Positions 1 through 5,520 of a stretch of 5,520 nucleotides of DNA are shown piece after piece. A program made the position numbers and the translations under genes. This DNA comes from JAIVGV01 sp035295985 (GTDB taxonomy: Bacteria; Acidobacteriota; Blastocatellia; Pyrinomonadales; Pyrinomonadaceae). Every line of letters starts with the position of its first letter. Position 1 is the stretch's first letter. The notes beneath the pieces are model-generated. The model worked only from the letters and a program-made list of their open reading frames with translations, made no database searches and was not told where the DNA came from. The stretch spans positions 1 through 5,520 of the forward strand of contig DATHBT010000287.1 in the NCBI GenBank assembly GCA_035295985.1. Direction: 5' to 3'.

Positions 1-435
1 GTCCGGCAGACGCGCCGAGAGCGGGCGGTTGTCGTCGCCCGCCGCGGCCGGGGCGTCGAGCGAGACGGTCGTGTCGCGCCTGCGACGCCGCCACCAGCGC
101 CAGCGGTTGCGCGCCTGGTTGACGGCGATGCGGTAGAGCCACGTGCGCAGGTCGGCCTCGCCGCGGAAGTTGGCGACCGAGCGGAAGGCTTGCAGGAAGG
201 TCTCCTGCGTCAGATCGCGCGCCTCTTCCGGGTCGTCAGTCAAACGGCAGAGCAGTGCGTACACGTCCGGCGTTCGCTCGCTGACGAGCCGGTTGAAGGC
301 CGCGGCCTCGCCCGCACGGAGCCTGTCAAGGAACAACTCTTCGGCCGAAGGCGCGCGGGCCTCGCCGTGGGAGGCCGCGGCAGCGGCCTCCACGTCCAAC
401 TGCCCCTGGAGGGCGACTGGCTCGACGAGACTCAA
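1..435 (-). CDS. ECF-type RNA polymerase sigma factor (sigma-70 family), 3' end outside window
   Basis: The minus strand encodes 145 residues of an extracytoplasmic-function sigma factor, which would direct RNA polymerase to a dedicated promoter set. Region 2 spans about residues 45-115. It contains the hallmark DDPEEARDLTQETFLQAF (residues 67-84), which contacts core polymerase and the -10 element, followed by FRGEADLRTWLYRIAVNQARN (residues 90-110, melting and -10 recognition). A very basic, Trp-rich stretch follows (residues 111-120), then an acidic/Ala linker. The frame runs off the window edge before region 4, so the -35-binding helix-turn-helix is not seen. I place the start at a TTG (433-435) because GGAGGA lies 5 nt upstream and no ATG exists between it and the in-frame stop at 502-504. 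A GTG at 391-393 (residue 15) is the main alternative. Residues 1-44 form a variable extension before region 2. The gene diverges from the TPR gene. Family assignment is firm; the ECF subgroup and any anti-sigma partner cannot be determined. Confidence 0.93.
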   Translation of the reverse strand, partial: MSLVEPVALQGQLDVEAAAAASHGEARAPSAEELFLDRLRAGEAAAFNRLVSERTPDVYALLCRLTDDPEEARDLTQETFLQAFRSVANFRGEADLRTWLYRIAVNQARNRWRWWRRRRRDTTVSLDAPAAAGDDNRPLSARLPD

Positions 436-440
436 GAACG

Positions 441-446
441 TCCTCC
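441..446 (-). promoter_or_regulatory. Shine-Dalgarno site deciding the TTG start of the sigma factor
   Basis: Read on the minus strand this is GGAGGA, a strong anti-16S match, ending 5 nt before the TTG at 433-435. It is the best ribosome-binding site in the window and is the reason for choosing this non-ATG start over the downstream GTG at 391-393, which has only an AGGGG about 9 nt upstream. Confidence 0.7.
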
Positions 447-501
447 GGCGGCGTCGGTCGGCCCGCTTGTCGGCCGGGCCGGCCCGCGTTGAGACGGTGT
501 G

Positions 502-529
502 TTAGACACCGCCCCGTGCCGCCTGTTCC
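502..529 (-). promoter_or_regulatory. Candidate ECF (RpoE-like) promoter driving the sigma factor gene
   Basis: On the minus strand GGAAC (525-529) is followed 17 nt later by GTCTAA (502-507). The geometry equals that of RpoE/AlgU-class promoters (GGAACTT, 16 nt, TCTAA or TCAAA), where the GGAAC core is the -35 signature of ECF sigma factors. An AT-rich stretch just upstream (530-540) could act as an UP-like element. Predicted transcription would begin near 496, giving a leader of about 60 nt before the TTG start. ECF factors commonly activate their own promoter, so autoregulation is the natural inference. The motif and spacing are seen directly; recognition by this particular sigma factor is not. 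Confidence 0.62.
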
Positions 530-613
530 AAAGAATTTTAACGCCGAAACCGCGCGCAGGCCGCGAACCTATCACGCGCCCTGCCGCCGGTCAACGGCCG
601 AGTCCCCGCTTGC

Positions 614-643
614 TTGACAACGTCTCGCGCCGCTCGATAGAGT
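614..643 (+). promoter_or_regulatory. Candidate housekeeping (sigma-70) promoter for the TPR gene
   Basis: A perfect TTGACA (614-619) is followed after 18 nt by TAGAGT (638-643), a 4/6 match to TATAAT that keeps the key first, second and last bases. It would start transcription near 650, about 60 nt before the GTG at 712, and probably serves both the TPR gene and the YdjM-like gene after it. A second -35-like TTGACT at 651-656 has no well-spaced -10 partner. Confidence 0.5.
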
Positions 644-711
644 TGGCCGCTTGACTGCGACTCACGAAAATAGAACGCGCACACCCGTGCGATGTTGCGA
701 GAGAAAATAAC

Positions 712-1536
712 GTGGCCCGTTACAGCAAAAAACACGCGCGCGAGGTGCGCCGCGACCGCGTCCGCGAGAAGGCGCTGGAGAAGATCGAGATCGTCGGCGA
801 CCGGCTCGAAGGGCGGGGGCGCGAAATCCTCTACGGCCTCGGCGTGCTCGTCCTCGCCGTCGCGCTCGGCTACGCCTTCTGGGTCTGGCGCGGGCGCAAG
901 GCCGACGAGGCGCAGCAGGCGATGGGCCGCGCCATCGAGTTCGCCACGGCCCAGGTCGGCCCCGCGCCGCTGGGCGGCCCGGCTGCTTCGGGCGGGCCGA
1001 CCTTCTCGACAGAGCGCGAGCGTGCCGAGCGCGCGGCCGAAGAGTTCAGGCGCGTGGCAGACAAGTACGGCGACCCCTACCGCTCGCAGGCCCGCTACAT
1101 GAGGGCCACCCAACTGCTCGCCTTCGACCGCCCGCAGGGCGTCGGCGAACTCGAAGCGCTCGCGCGCGGCGGCGACGGCGACGTTGCCGCCTGGGCCAGG
1201 TTCGCGCTCGCGCAGGCCCGCGAGGCGGACGGCCAGTACGACGAGGCCGCCGCCCTCTACCGCGAACTCGCCTCGGCGCGCGACCCGAAAGTGATCCCGA
1301 CAGACACGGCCAACCTGCGGCTCGCCTCAGTCTTCGAGAAGCAGGGCAAGAAGCAGGAGGCGGCCGAACTACTCTTCCAGATCGTCAAGACCGCCCGCGA
1401 GGCGCGCGACAAAGACGGCAAGCCCGTCGCCCCCTCGGCCGCCGCGCGCGCCGCCGAAGATCAACTCGAAAAACTAGACCCCGCGCGCCACGCCCAGCTC
1501 CCGCCCGAAGAGAAGATCGACAACATGCCTTCGTAA
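712..1536 (+). CDS. Membrane-anchored tetratricopeptide repeat protein
   Basis: This 274-residue protein begins at a GTG with a weak purine-rich GAGAGA site 7 nt upstream; the in-frame stop at 652-654 leaves no better start. Residues 1-38 are highly basic and should be cytoplasmic. Residues 39-59 (ILYGLGVLVLAVALGYAFWVW) form a single membrane helix followed by RGRK. A Gly/Pro/Ala spacer (about 83-97) leads to an Ala-rich helical part with TPR-like helix pairs near residues 105-138, 158-188 (AWARFALAQAREADGQYDEAAALYREL) and 198-228 (ANLRLASVFEKQGKKQEAAELLFQIV). The layout resembles YfgM/TPR_21-type proteins, which act as scaffolds or chaperone-like partners at the inner membrane or Sec translocon; that role is inferred from architecture only. 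The charge pattern does not settle which side of the membrane the TPR part faces. The stop codon touches the palindromic repeat that separates it from the YdjM-like gene. TPR membrane protein is confident; specific function is unknown. Confidence 0.88.
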   Translation: MARYSKKHAREVRRDRVREKALEKIEIVGDRLEGRGREILYGLGVLVLAVALGYAFWVWRGRKADEAQQAMGRAIEFATAQVGPAPLGGPAASGGPTFSTERERAERAAEEFRRVADKYGDPYRSQARYMRATQLLAFDRPQGVGELEALARGGDGDVAAWARFALAQAREADGQYDEAAALYRELASARDPKVIPTDTANLRLASVFEKQGKKQEAAELLFQIVKTAREARDKDGKPVAPSAAARAAEDQLEKLDPARHAQLPPEEKIDNMPS

Positions 1537-1615
1537 GAGGTCAGAGGTTAGAGGCTAGAGGTTAGTAAAAGGCCGCGCAGTTTTTCTAACCTCTGACCTC
1601 TGACTTCTGACCTCT
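1536..1615. repeat. Palindromic heptamer-repeat element (4 x AGGTYAG facing 4 inverted copies)
   Basis: The left arm holds four back-to-back 7-nt units: AGGTCAG, AGGTTAG, AGGCTAG, AGGTTAG (1538-1565). The right arm holds four units in the opposite orientation: CTAACCT, CTGACCT, CTGACTT, CTGACCT (1586-1613). Arms 1537-1565 and 1586-1614 match at 25 of 29 positions. The stem extends inward through AAAA (1567-1570) against TTTT (1581-1584), leaving the 10-nt loop GGCCGCGCAG. In a plus-strand transcript three of the four arm differences become G-U pairs, leaving one C-A mismatch (plus one U-U at 1566/1585), so the RNA could fold into a stem of about 35 bp. The element begins at the last base of the TPR stop codon and ends 7 nt before the YdjM-like ATG, so it fills the intergenic gap. 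It may slow or terminate transcription, stabilise the upstream mRNA or limit read-through, but there is no T-run after the stem as in a classical terminator. Confidence 0.9.
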
Positions 1616-1622
1616 GGCTTTC

Positions 1623-2759
1623 ATGGATAACCTGACGCACACGCTGGTCGGGCTGTCGGCCGCGAAGGCCGGGCTTGAGAGGCTCTCGTTCGGGGCGACA
1701 GCCGTGTGCCTCGTCGCCGCGAACTCGCCGGACTCGGACATCGTCGCGGTCGCGGGCGGGCGCTGGTTCTACCTCGAACACCACCGCGGCATCACGCACT
1801 CGGTCGTCGGCACGCTCGCGCTCGCGCTCTTCGTGCCGCTGCTCTTCTACGCCTGCGAGCGCGCCGTCGCGCGGCTGAGGCGACGCCCGCCGCGCGCGCG
1901 GCTCAAGGGCCTCCTCGTCGCCTCGCTCGCCGTGAGCGCGACGCACCCGCTGTTGGATTGGACGAACAACTACGGCCTGCGCCCCTGGCTGCCGTGGAGC
2001 GGCGAGTGGTACTACGGCGATCTCGTCTTCATCGTCGATCCGTGGCTGTGGCTCGCGCTCGGCGGCGCGTGCTTCCTCGCCACGGCGCGAACGCGCTGGC
2101 GCGTCGCCGCCTGGTGCGCGTTCGCGCTCGCGCTCTCGTCTGCCGTCGTCATCGCGCTCCCGCGCGCGGGCGTGACGCACGCGAAGCTTGTCGCGGCGCT
2201 GTGGCTTGCGGGCGTCGTCGCCTTCGCCGCGGCGCGCGTCCTCCGTCCCCGTCTGACGGGTTCGCGGGCCGCGCCGGCCGCCGCGCTCGCCTTCGTCCTC
2301 GCCTACTGGGGCGCGCTCGCCGTTGTGCGCTCGCGGGCCGTCATCGAAGCAGCCGAGACCGCCAGGGCGGTTGCGGCGCGGGGAGGGGAATCGCTGCTCG
2401 GAGTCGCGGCGATGCCGACGCCGGCCGACCCTACGGGGTGGCTCGTCGTCTTCGAGACAGACCGCGCGCACTACCGCCACGAGCTGAGCCTGACGGACGA
2501 AGGCGCGGCGCGAGCGCCCGAACGCTTCCCGAAGCTTGAGGGCGCGGAGGCCGAACTCGTAGAGCGCGCCCGCCGCGAGCACGAGGGCGCGCGCGTCTTC
2601 CTCGGCTTCGCGCGCTTCCCCGCGGCACGGCTCACGGAGCGCGGCTGCGCCGCCGAAACCGTCCTCCAGCTCGCAGACCTGCGCTTCACACGCCCCGGCG
2701 CGTCCAACCGCCGCGGCGGCAGCTTCGCGCTCGAAATCCCGGTTAACTCCAAGCCCTGA
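1623..2759 (+). CDS. YdjM/DUF457-family membrane-bound putative metal-dependent hydrolase
   Basis: This 378-residue protein starts with MDNLTHTLVGLSAAKAGL, the typical opening of YdjM-type proteins (PF04307), annotated as inner-membrane metal-dependent hydrolases. Candidate metal-site residues, in order, are H6, D37 and D39 (NSPDSD), H53/H54 and H59 (EHHRGITHS), H108 and D112 (THPLLDWTNNYG), and D133/D139 (YYGDLVFIVDPW). Hydrophobic segments lie near residues 60-78, 135-154, 161-179, 189-207 and 217-235, so it is an integral membrane protein. The roughly 140 C-terminal residues form a soluble Arg/Glu-rich domain I do not recognise, ending in SFALEIPVNSKP. Natural substrates of the family are not well established; hydrolase is a family label. 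The ATG lacks a Shine-Dalgarno sequence because the preceding bases are the right arm of the heptamer palindrome. No separate promoter is evident, so co-transcription with the TPR gene is likely. Family assignment is strong, biochemical role uncertain. Confidence 0.9.
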   Translation: MDNLTHTLVGLSAAKAGLERLSFGATAVCLVAANSPDSDIVAVAGGRWFYLEHHRGITHSVVGTLALALFVPLLFYACERAVARLRRRPPRARLKGLLVASLAVSATHPLLDWTNNYGLRPWLPWSGEWYYGDLVFIVDPWLWLALGGACFLATARTRWRVAAWCAFALALSSAVVIALPRAGVTHAKLVAALWLAGVVAFAAARVLRPRLTGSRAAPAAALAFVLAYWGALAVVRSRAVIEAAETARAVAARGGESLLGVAAMPTPADPTGWLVVFETDRAHYRHELSLTDEGAARAPERFPKLEGAEAELVERARREHEGARVFLGFARFPAARLTERGCAAETVLQLADLRFTRPGASNRRGGSFALEIPVNSKP

Positions 2760-2768
2760 GCCTAGCGT

Positions 2769-2800
2769 CCGCGGCCAGGCGGGCGTGCGCCTCGACGCGG
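2769..2800 (+). terminator. GC-rich hairpin after the YdjM-like gene, possible terminator without T-tract
   Basis: CCGCG (2769-2773) pairs with CGCGG (2796-2800), and inside it AGGCG (2777-2781) pairs with CGCCT (2788-2792). A 3x3 internal loop separates the two stems and the terminal loop is 6 nt. It lies 9 nt past the TGA of the YdjM-like gene, where a terminator is expected, but no T-run follows. In a genome this GC-rich such hairpins also arise by chance. It overlaps the possible -35 region of the kinase promoter. Confidence 0.33.
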
Positions 2801-2822
2801 TCGCACTAATGTGAGTTATAAT
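2792..2822 (+). promoter_or_regulatory. Candidate promoter of the hybrid histidine kinase gene
   Basis: A perfect TATAAT (2817-2822) stands out in one of the few AT-richer patches of the window (ACTAATGTGAGTTATAAT). The best -35 is TCGACG (2792-2797), a 4/6 match at a long 19-nt spacing, so the -10 box carries most of the evidence. Transcription would start near 2829, giving a leader of about 30 nt before the GTG at 2861. This suggests the kinase is transcribed separately from the TPR and YdjM-like genes. Confidence 0.48.
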
Positions 2823-2860
2823 CCCCGCCGTTCCATTCCCCGCCCGAAGATGCAGCGCGT

Positions 2861-5520
2861 GTGAGTGTGCCCAAGCCGATGGAACGTTCCCGTCAGGAAG
2901 AGCCCGAAGCGCGGCGGAGCGGGGGCGAAGTCTCGCCCCCGTCGTCCGGCGGCGCTCTCTCTGCCCAGGGCGACGGGCAGGACGTGCTCTTCCGCATCTT
3001 CGCCGGGACGGCTTCGGACGCCATCCTCGTCATCGACGCCGACAGCCGCATCCACTTCGCCAACCGCGCCGTCGAGGAGATTTTCGGCTACCCGGCCGAG
3101 GAGTTGACGGGACAGAGCCTCACCGTGCTCATGCCCGAATACCTGCGCCACCTCCACCGCGAGGGCGTCGAGCGTTACAACTCGACGGGCGTGCGCCACA
3201 TCTCCTGGTCGGGCGTCGAGCTGCCGGGCCTGCACCGCGACGGCCGCGAACTCGCGCTCGAAATCTCCTTCGGCGAGTTCACGCGCGACGGGCGGCGCTT
3301 CTTCACAGGGATCGCGCGCGACATCTCCGCCCGCAGGCGCGACGAGCTGCGCCGCGCCGTGCAGCACGCGGCCGCCCGCGCCTTCGCCGAGGCGGCGAGC
3401 GTGGGGCACCTGGCCGAGGGAATACTGCGCGCCGTCTGCGAGAACCTGGGGTGGGCGGTGGGCGCGTACTGGGAGGTGGACGCGGAGGGGGGCGAGCTGC
3501 GCTGCGTCGTGAGCTGGCACCAGCCCGACGCCGCGTTCACTGAGTTCGAGCGCTGCACGAGCGAGCGCACGTTCGCGCCGGGCATCGGGCTGCCCGGCCG
3601 CGTCTGGCAGAGCGGCGAGCCGGCCTGGATCACGGACGTGCGTCGGGACGACAACTTCCCGCGCGCCGCCGCGGCCGAGCGCGAGGGCGTGCGCGCGGGC
3701 TTCGGCTTCCCCGTAAAGTCGGGGCCGGCCGTGCTCGGCGTGATGGAGTTCTTCAGCCGCGAGACGCGCCCGCCCGACGAGGAGCTGCGCGCCCTGATGG
3801 CATCGCTCGGCAGCCAGCTCGGGCAGTTCGTCGTCCGGCGGCAGGTCGAGGACGCGCTGCGGACGGCCGAGGAGGCGCAACGCTTCCTCGCCGAGGCGGG
3901 CGAACTGCTCGCCTCCTCGCTCGACTACGAGACGACGCTCCAGTCCATCGCGCAGCTCGTCGTGCCCTACCTCGCCGACTGGTGCACCATCGACGTGCTC
4001 GACGCGGACGGGAGCATCGAGCGCGTCGCGGTCGCGCACCACGACCCGGAGCGCGTCGAGCGCGTCAGGGAGATCGTCCGCCGCCTGCCCGTCAACCCGC
4101 GCGGGACGGAGGGCGTCGGCAAGGTCATCCGCACGGGCCTGCCGGAAGTTATCCCGGCGATCACGGACGAGGTGCTGGCCGCGGTCTATCCCGAGCCTGA
4201 GAAGTTCGAGCTGGTTCGCCGTCTGGGCCTGCGCTCGGCGATGATCGTGCCGATGCGCGCGCACGGCCGCACGCTCGGCGCGATCTCGCTCGCAGCGGCC
4301 GAGACCGACCGCCGCTACCGCCTGGCAGACCTGCGCCTCGCCGAAGACCTCGCGCGCCGCGCCGCCCTCGCCTTCGACAACGCGCGCCTCTTCCGCGAAG
4401 CGCAGGAGATTAACCACCTCAAGGACGAGTTCCTCGCCACGCTCTCGCACGAGCTGCGCACGCCGCTGACGGCCATCCTCGGCTGGACGAGCCTGCTCCG
4501 CACGCTCAAGCTCGACTCGGAGACGGCCGCCTCGGCGCTCGCCACCATCGAGCGCAACGCGCACTCGCAGCGCAGGCTCGTTGACGACATGCTCGACGCC
4601 TCCCGGATCATCACCGGCAAGCTCCGGCTCGACTCGCGCCCGGCGCGGCTCGCGCCCGTCGTCGAGGCCGCGGCCGACTCGGCCCGCCCCGGCGCGGAGG
4701 CGAAACGAATCGGCCTGACGGTCGAAACGGGCGGGGCAGAGGATCTGCTGATCGCGGGCGACCTGGATCGCCTTCAGCAGGTGGTCTGGAACCTGCTCTC
4801 GAACGCCGTCAAGTTCACGCCGGAGGGCGGGCGCGTCCGGGTCAAACTCGAACGCGCTGGCGCTGACGCGGTCGTCACCGTCTCCGACACCGGCGCCGGC
4901 ATCAGGCCGGAATTTTTGCCGCACGTCTTCGACCGCTTCACGCAGGCCGACTCATCGACCACGCGCGCCTACGGCGGCCTCGGCCTCGGCCTCTCCATCG
5001 CGCGCCACCTCGTCGAACTCCACGGCGGTACGATCACGGCCGAGAGCGAGGGCGAGGGCCGCGGCGCGACCTTCCGCGTCCGCCTCCCGCTGACGGAATT
5101 GCGGGATGCGGATTCCGGATTGCGGATTGAAGAACAGACCCAGCCCGCGCCCGCGACGCAGGCCGGGCCGCAGAGTCCGGGGCCGGTTTCTGCTAATCCC
5201 CAATCCGAAATCCCCATCCCGCAATCGGGACAGTCCGCAATCCTCGCGGGCCTGCGCGTCCTCGTCGTGGACGACGACCCCGACACGCTGCTGATGCTCA
5301 GCAAGACCCTGGAGCGTTACGGCGCGCGCACCGAGGCGTGCGAGAAGGTCGCCGAAGCCCTCGAACTGCTCGAACGCGAACCCTTCGACGTGCTCGTCTC
5401 CGACATCGGGATGCCGGTCGAGGATGGTTACGCGCTCATCCGTAGTGTGCGCGCGGCCGAGGCCGAGCGCGGCGGGCCGCGACTGCCCGCGCTCGCGCTG
5501 ACGGCCTACGCGCGCAAGGA
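2861..5520 (+). CDS. Soluble hybrid sensor histidine kinase, PAS-GAF-GAF-HisKA-HATPase-REC, 3' end outside window
   Basis: The open frame gives 886 codons and is still open at the right edge. In-frame starts are GTG 2861, GTG 2867 and ATG 2879; an upstream in-frame stop at 2819-2821 sets the limit and no start has a strong ribosome-binding site, so 2861 is provisional. After a charged, low-complexity head come PAS (41-160; AILVIDADSRIHFANRAVEEIFGY), GAF1 (about 168-327), GAF2 (about 349-505), and HisKA (518-585) with SHELRTP and phospho-acceptor His530. HATPase_c (about 630-745) follows, with N box NLLSNAVKF (644-652), G1 DTGAGI (676-681) and G2 GGLGLGLSIA (705-714). The receiver begins near 798, with acidic pair D804/D805, phospho-acceptor D848 in SDIGMP, and T881; the conserved lysine is beyond the edge. 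No membrane helix is seen, so it should sense cytoplasmic ligands or redox/small-molecule cues through PAS/GAF; none is identifiable. Residues 747-795 are a linker built largely from an inverted heptamer-repeat element. A separate output regulator may lie downstream. Confidence 0.95.
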   Translation, partial: MSVPKPMERSRQEEPEARRSGGEVSPPSSGGALSAQGDGQDVLFRIFAGTASDAILVIDADSRIHFANRAVEEIFGYPAEELTGQSLTVLMPEYLRHLHREGVERYNSTGVRHISWSGVELPGLHRDGRELALEISFGEFTRDGRRFFTGIARDISARRRDELRRAVQHAAARAFAEAASVGHLAEGILRAVCENLGWAVGAYWEVDAEGGELRCVVSWHQPDAAFTEFERCTSERTFAPGIGLPGRVWQSGEPAWITDVRRDDNFPRAAAAEREGVRAGFGFPVKSGPAVLGVMEFFSRETRPPDEELRALMASLGSQLGQFVVRRQVEDALRTAEEAQRFLAEAGELLASSLDYETTLQSIAQLVVPYLADWCTIDVLDADGSIERVAVAHHDPERVERVREIVRRLPVNPRGTEGVGKVIRTGLPEVIPAITDEVLAAVYPEPEKFELVRRLGLRSAMIVPMRAHGRTLGAISLAAAETDRRYRLADLRLAEDLARRAALAFDNARLFREAQEINHLKDEFLATLSHELRTPLTAILGWTSLLRTLKLDSETAASALATIERNAHSQRRLVDDMLDASRIITGKLRLDSRPARLAPVVEAAADSARPGAEAKRIGLTVETGGAEDLLIAGDLDRLQQVVWNLLSNAVKFTPEGGRVRVKLERAGADAVVTVSDTGAGIRPEFLPHVFDRFTQADSSTTRAYGGLGLGLSIARHLVELHGGTITAESEGEGRGATFRVRLPLTELRDADSGLRIEEQTQPAPATQAGPQSPGPVSANPQSEIPIPQSGQSAILAGLRVLVVDDDPDTLLMLSKTLERYGARTEACEKVAEALELLEREPFDVLVSDIGMPVEDGYALIRSVRAAEAERGGPRLPALALTAYARK
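5094..5244. repeat. Inverted heptamer-repeat element (CGGATTG units) inside the kinase reading frame
   Basis: The left arm holds an 8-mer CGGAATTG (5094-5101), then heptamers CGGGATG, CGGATTC, CGGATTG, CGGATTG (5102-5129). The right arm holds the opposite orientation: TAATCCC, CAATCCG, AAATCCC, CATCCCG, CAATCGG, a 2-nt GA, CAGTCCG and CAATCCT (5194-5244). Segment 5098-5128 and the reverse complement of 5195-5225 match at 28 of 31 positions around a 66-nt centre. The element lies exactly between the HATPase domain and the receiver domain and keeps the frame, encoding linker peptides such as NPQSEIPIPQSGQSAIL. Its 7-nt periodicity is independent of the codon frame, and TT/AA-rich units stand out from the surrounding GC-rich coding sequence, indicating an acquired repeat rather than ordinary protein evolution. 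Confidence 0.85.

Noticed and set aside
143..505. 120-codon plus-strand frame opposite the sigma factor
   Set aside because: It is a Ser/Arg/Ala-rich shadow; the minus strand here encodes unmistakable sigma region 2 motifs.
565..595. Possible second ECF promoter on the plus strand (GAACCT ... GTCAAC) for the TPR gene
   Set aside because: The gap between GAAC and TCAAC is 22 nt rather than about 18 and the leading G is missing, so the geometry is wrong.
538..1113. 191-codon minus-strand frame over the divergent promoter region and the TPR gene start
   Set aside because: It overlaps the well-supported TPR protein antisense and crosses both promoters; its composition is that of a shadow frame.
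1581..1585. TTTTT as the U-tract of a rho-independent terminator after the TPR gene
   Set aside because: The T-run lies inside the palindrome, pairing with AAAA at the loop side, and does not follow a completed GC stem.
1548..2582. 344-codon minus-strand frame opposite the YdjM-like gene
   Set aside because: It is an Arg/Glu/Asp-rich shadow with no motif and ends inside the heptamer palindrome, while the plus strand has clear YdjM motifs.
2816..4924. 702-codon open frame on the minus strand opposite the kinase
   Set aside because: The plus-strand frame has complete PAS, GAF, HisKA and HATPase motifs. The minus frame is Arg/Ala/Glu-rich low-complexity sequence with no domain, as expected for the shadow of a GC-rich gene.

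Overview
This is a very GC-rich bacterial window with densely packed genes, G/C-biased third codon positions and non-ATG starts (TTG, GTG, GTG). No rRNA, tRNA, CRISPR array, transposase or phage gene is visible. The protein families and the heptamer-repeat intergenic elements would fit a soil Acidobacteriota-type genome (for example Blastocatellia). That placement is a low-confidence inference, because no taxonomic marker gene is present.

Layout, left to right. Positions 1-435 on the minus strand hold the N-terminal 145 residues of an ECF sigma factor, whose C-terminal region 4 lies outside the window. Positions 436-711 are a divergent regulatory region with an extracytoplasmic-stress-type promoter (GGAAC ... 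GTCTAA) facing the sigma gene and a housekeeping-type TTGACA promoter facing right. Positions 712-1536 encode a single-pass membrane-anchored tetratricopeptide protein. Positions 1536-1615 are a striking palindrome made of four heptamers (AGGTYAG) facing four inverted copies. Positions 1623-2759 encode a YdjM/DUF457-type membrane-bound putative metal-dependent hydrolase. Positions 2760-2860 carry a GC-rich hairpin and a perfect TATAAT -10 box. From 2861 to the right edge runs a large soluble hybrid histidine kinase (PAS-GAF-GAF-HisKA-HATPase-REC), which is still open at the end of the window.

The most unusual signal is that two inverted heptamer-repeat elements of different sequence but the same architecture occur within about 3.6 kb. 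One (AGGTYAG units) fills the gap between the TPR and YdjM genes. The other (CGGATTG units) lies inside the kinase reading frame, where it encodes the linker between the ATPase and receiver domains without breaking the frame. This suggests a family of small palindromic repeat elements that can be tolerated in, or recruited into, protein linkers.

Functionally the genes look like an envelope and signalling neighbourhood: a stress-type sigma factor likely to control itself, two membrane proteins probably co-transcribed, and a cytoplasmic multi-sensor kinase under its own promoter. No pathway linking all four can be proven from the sequence.
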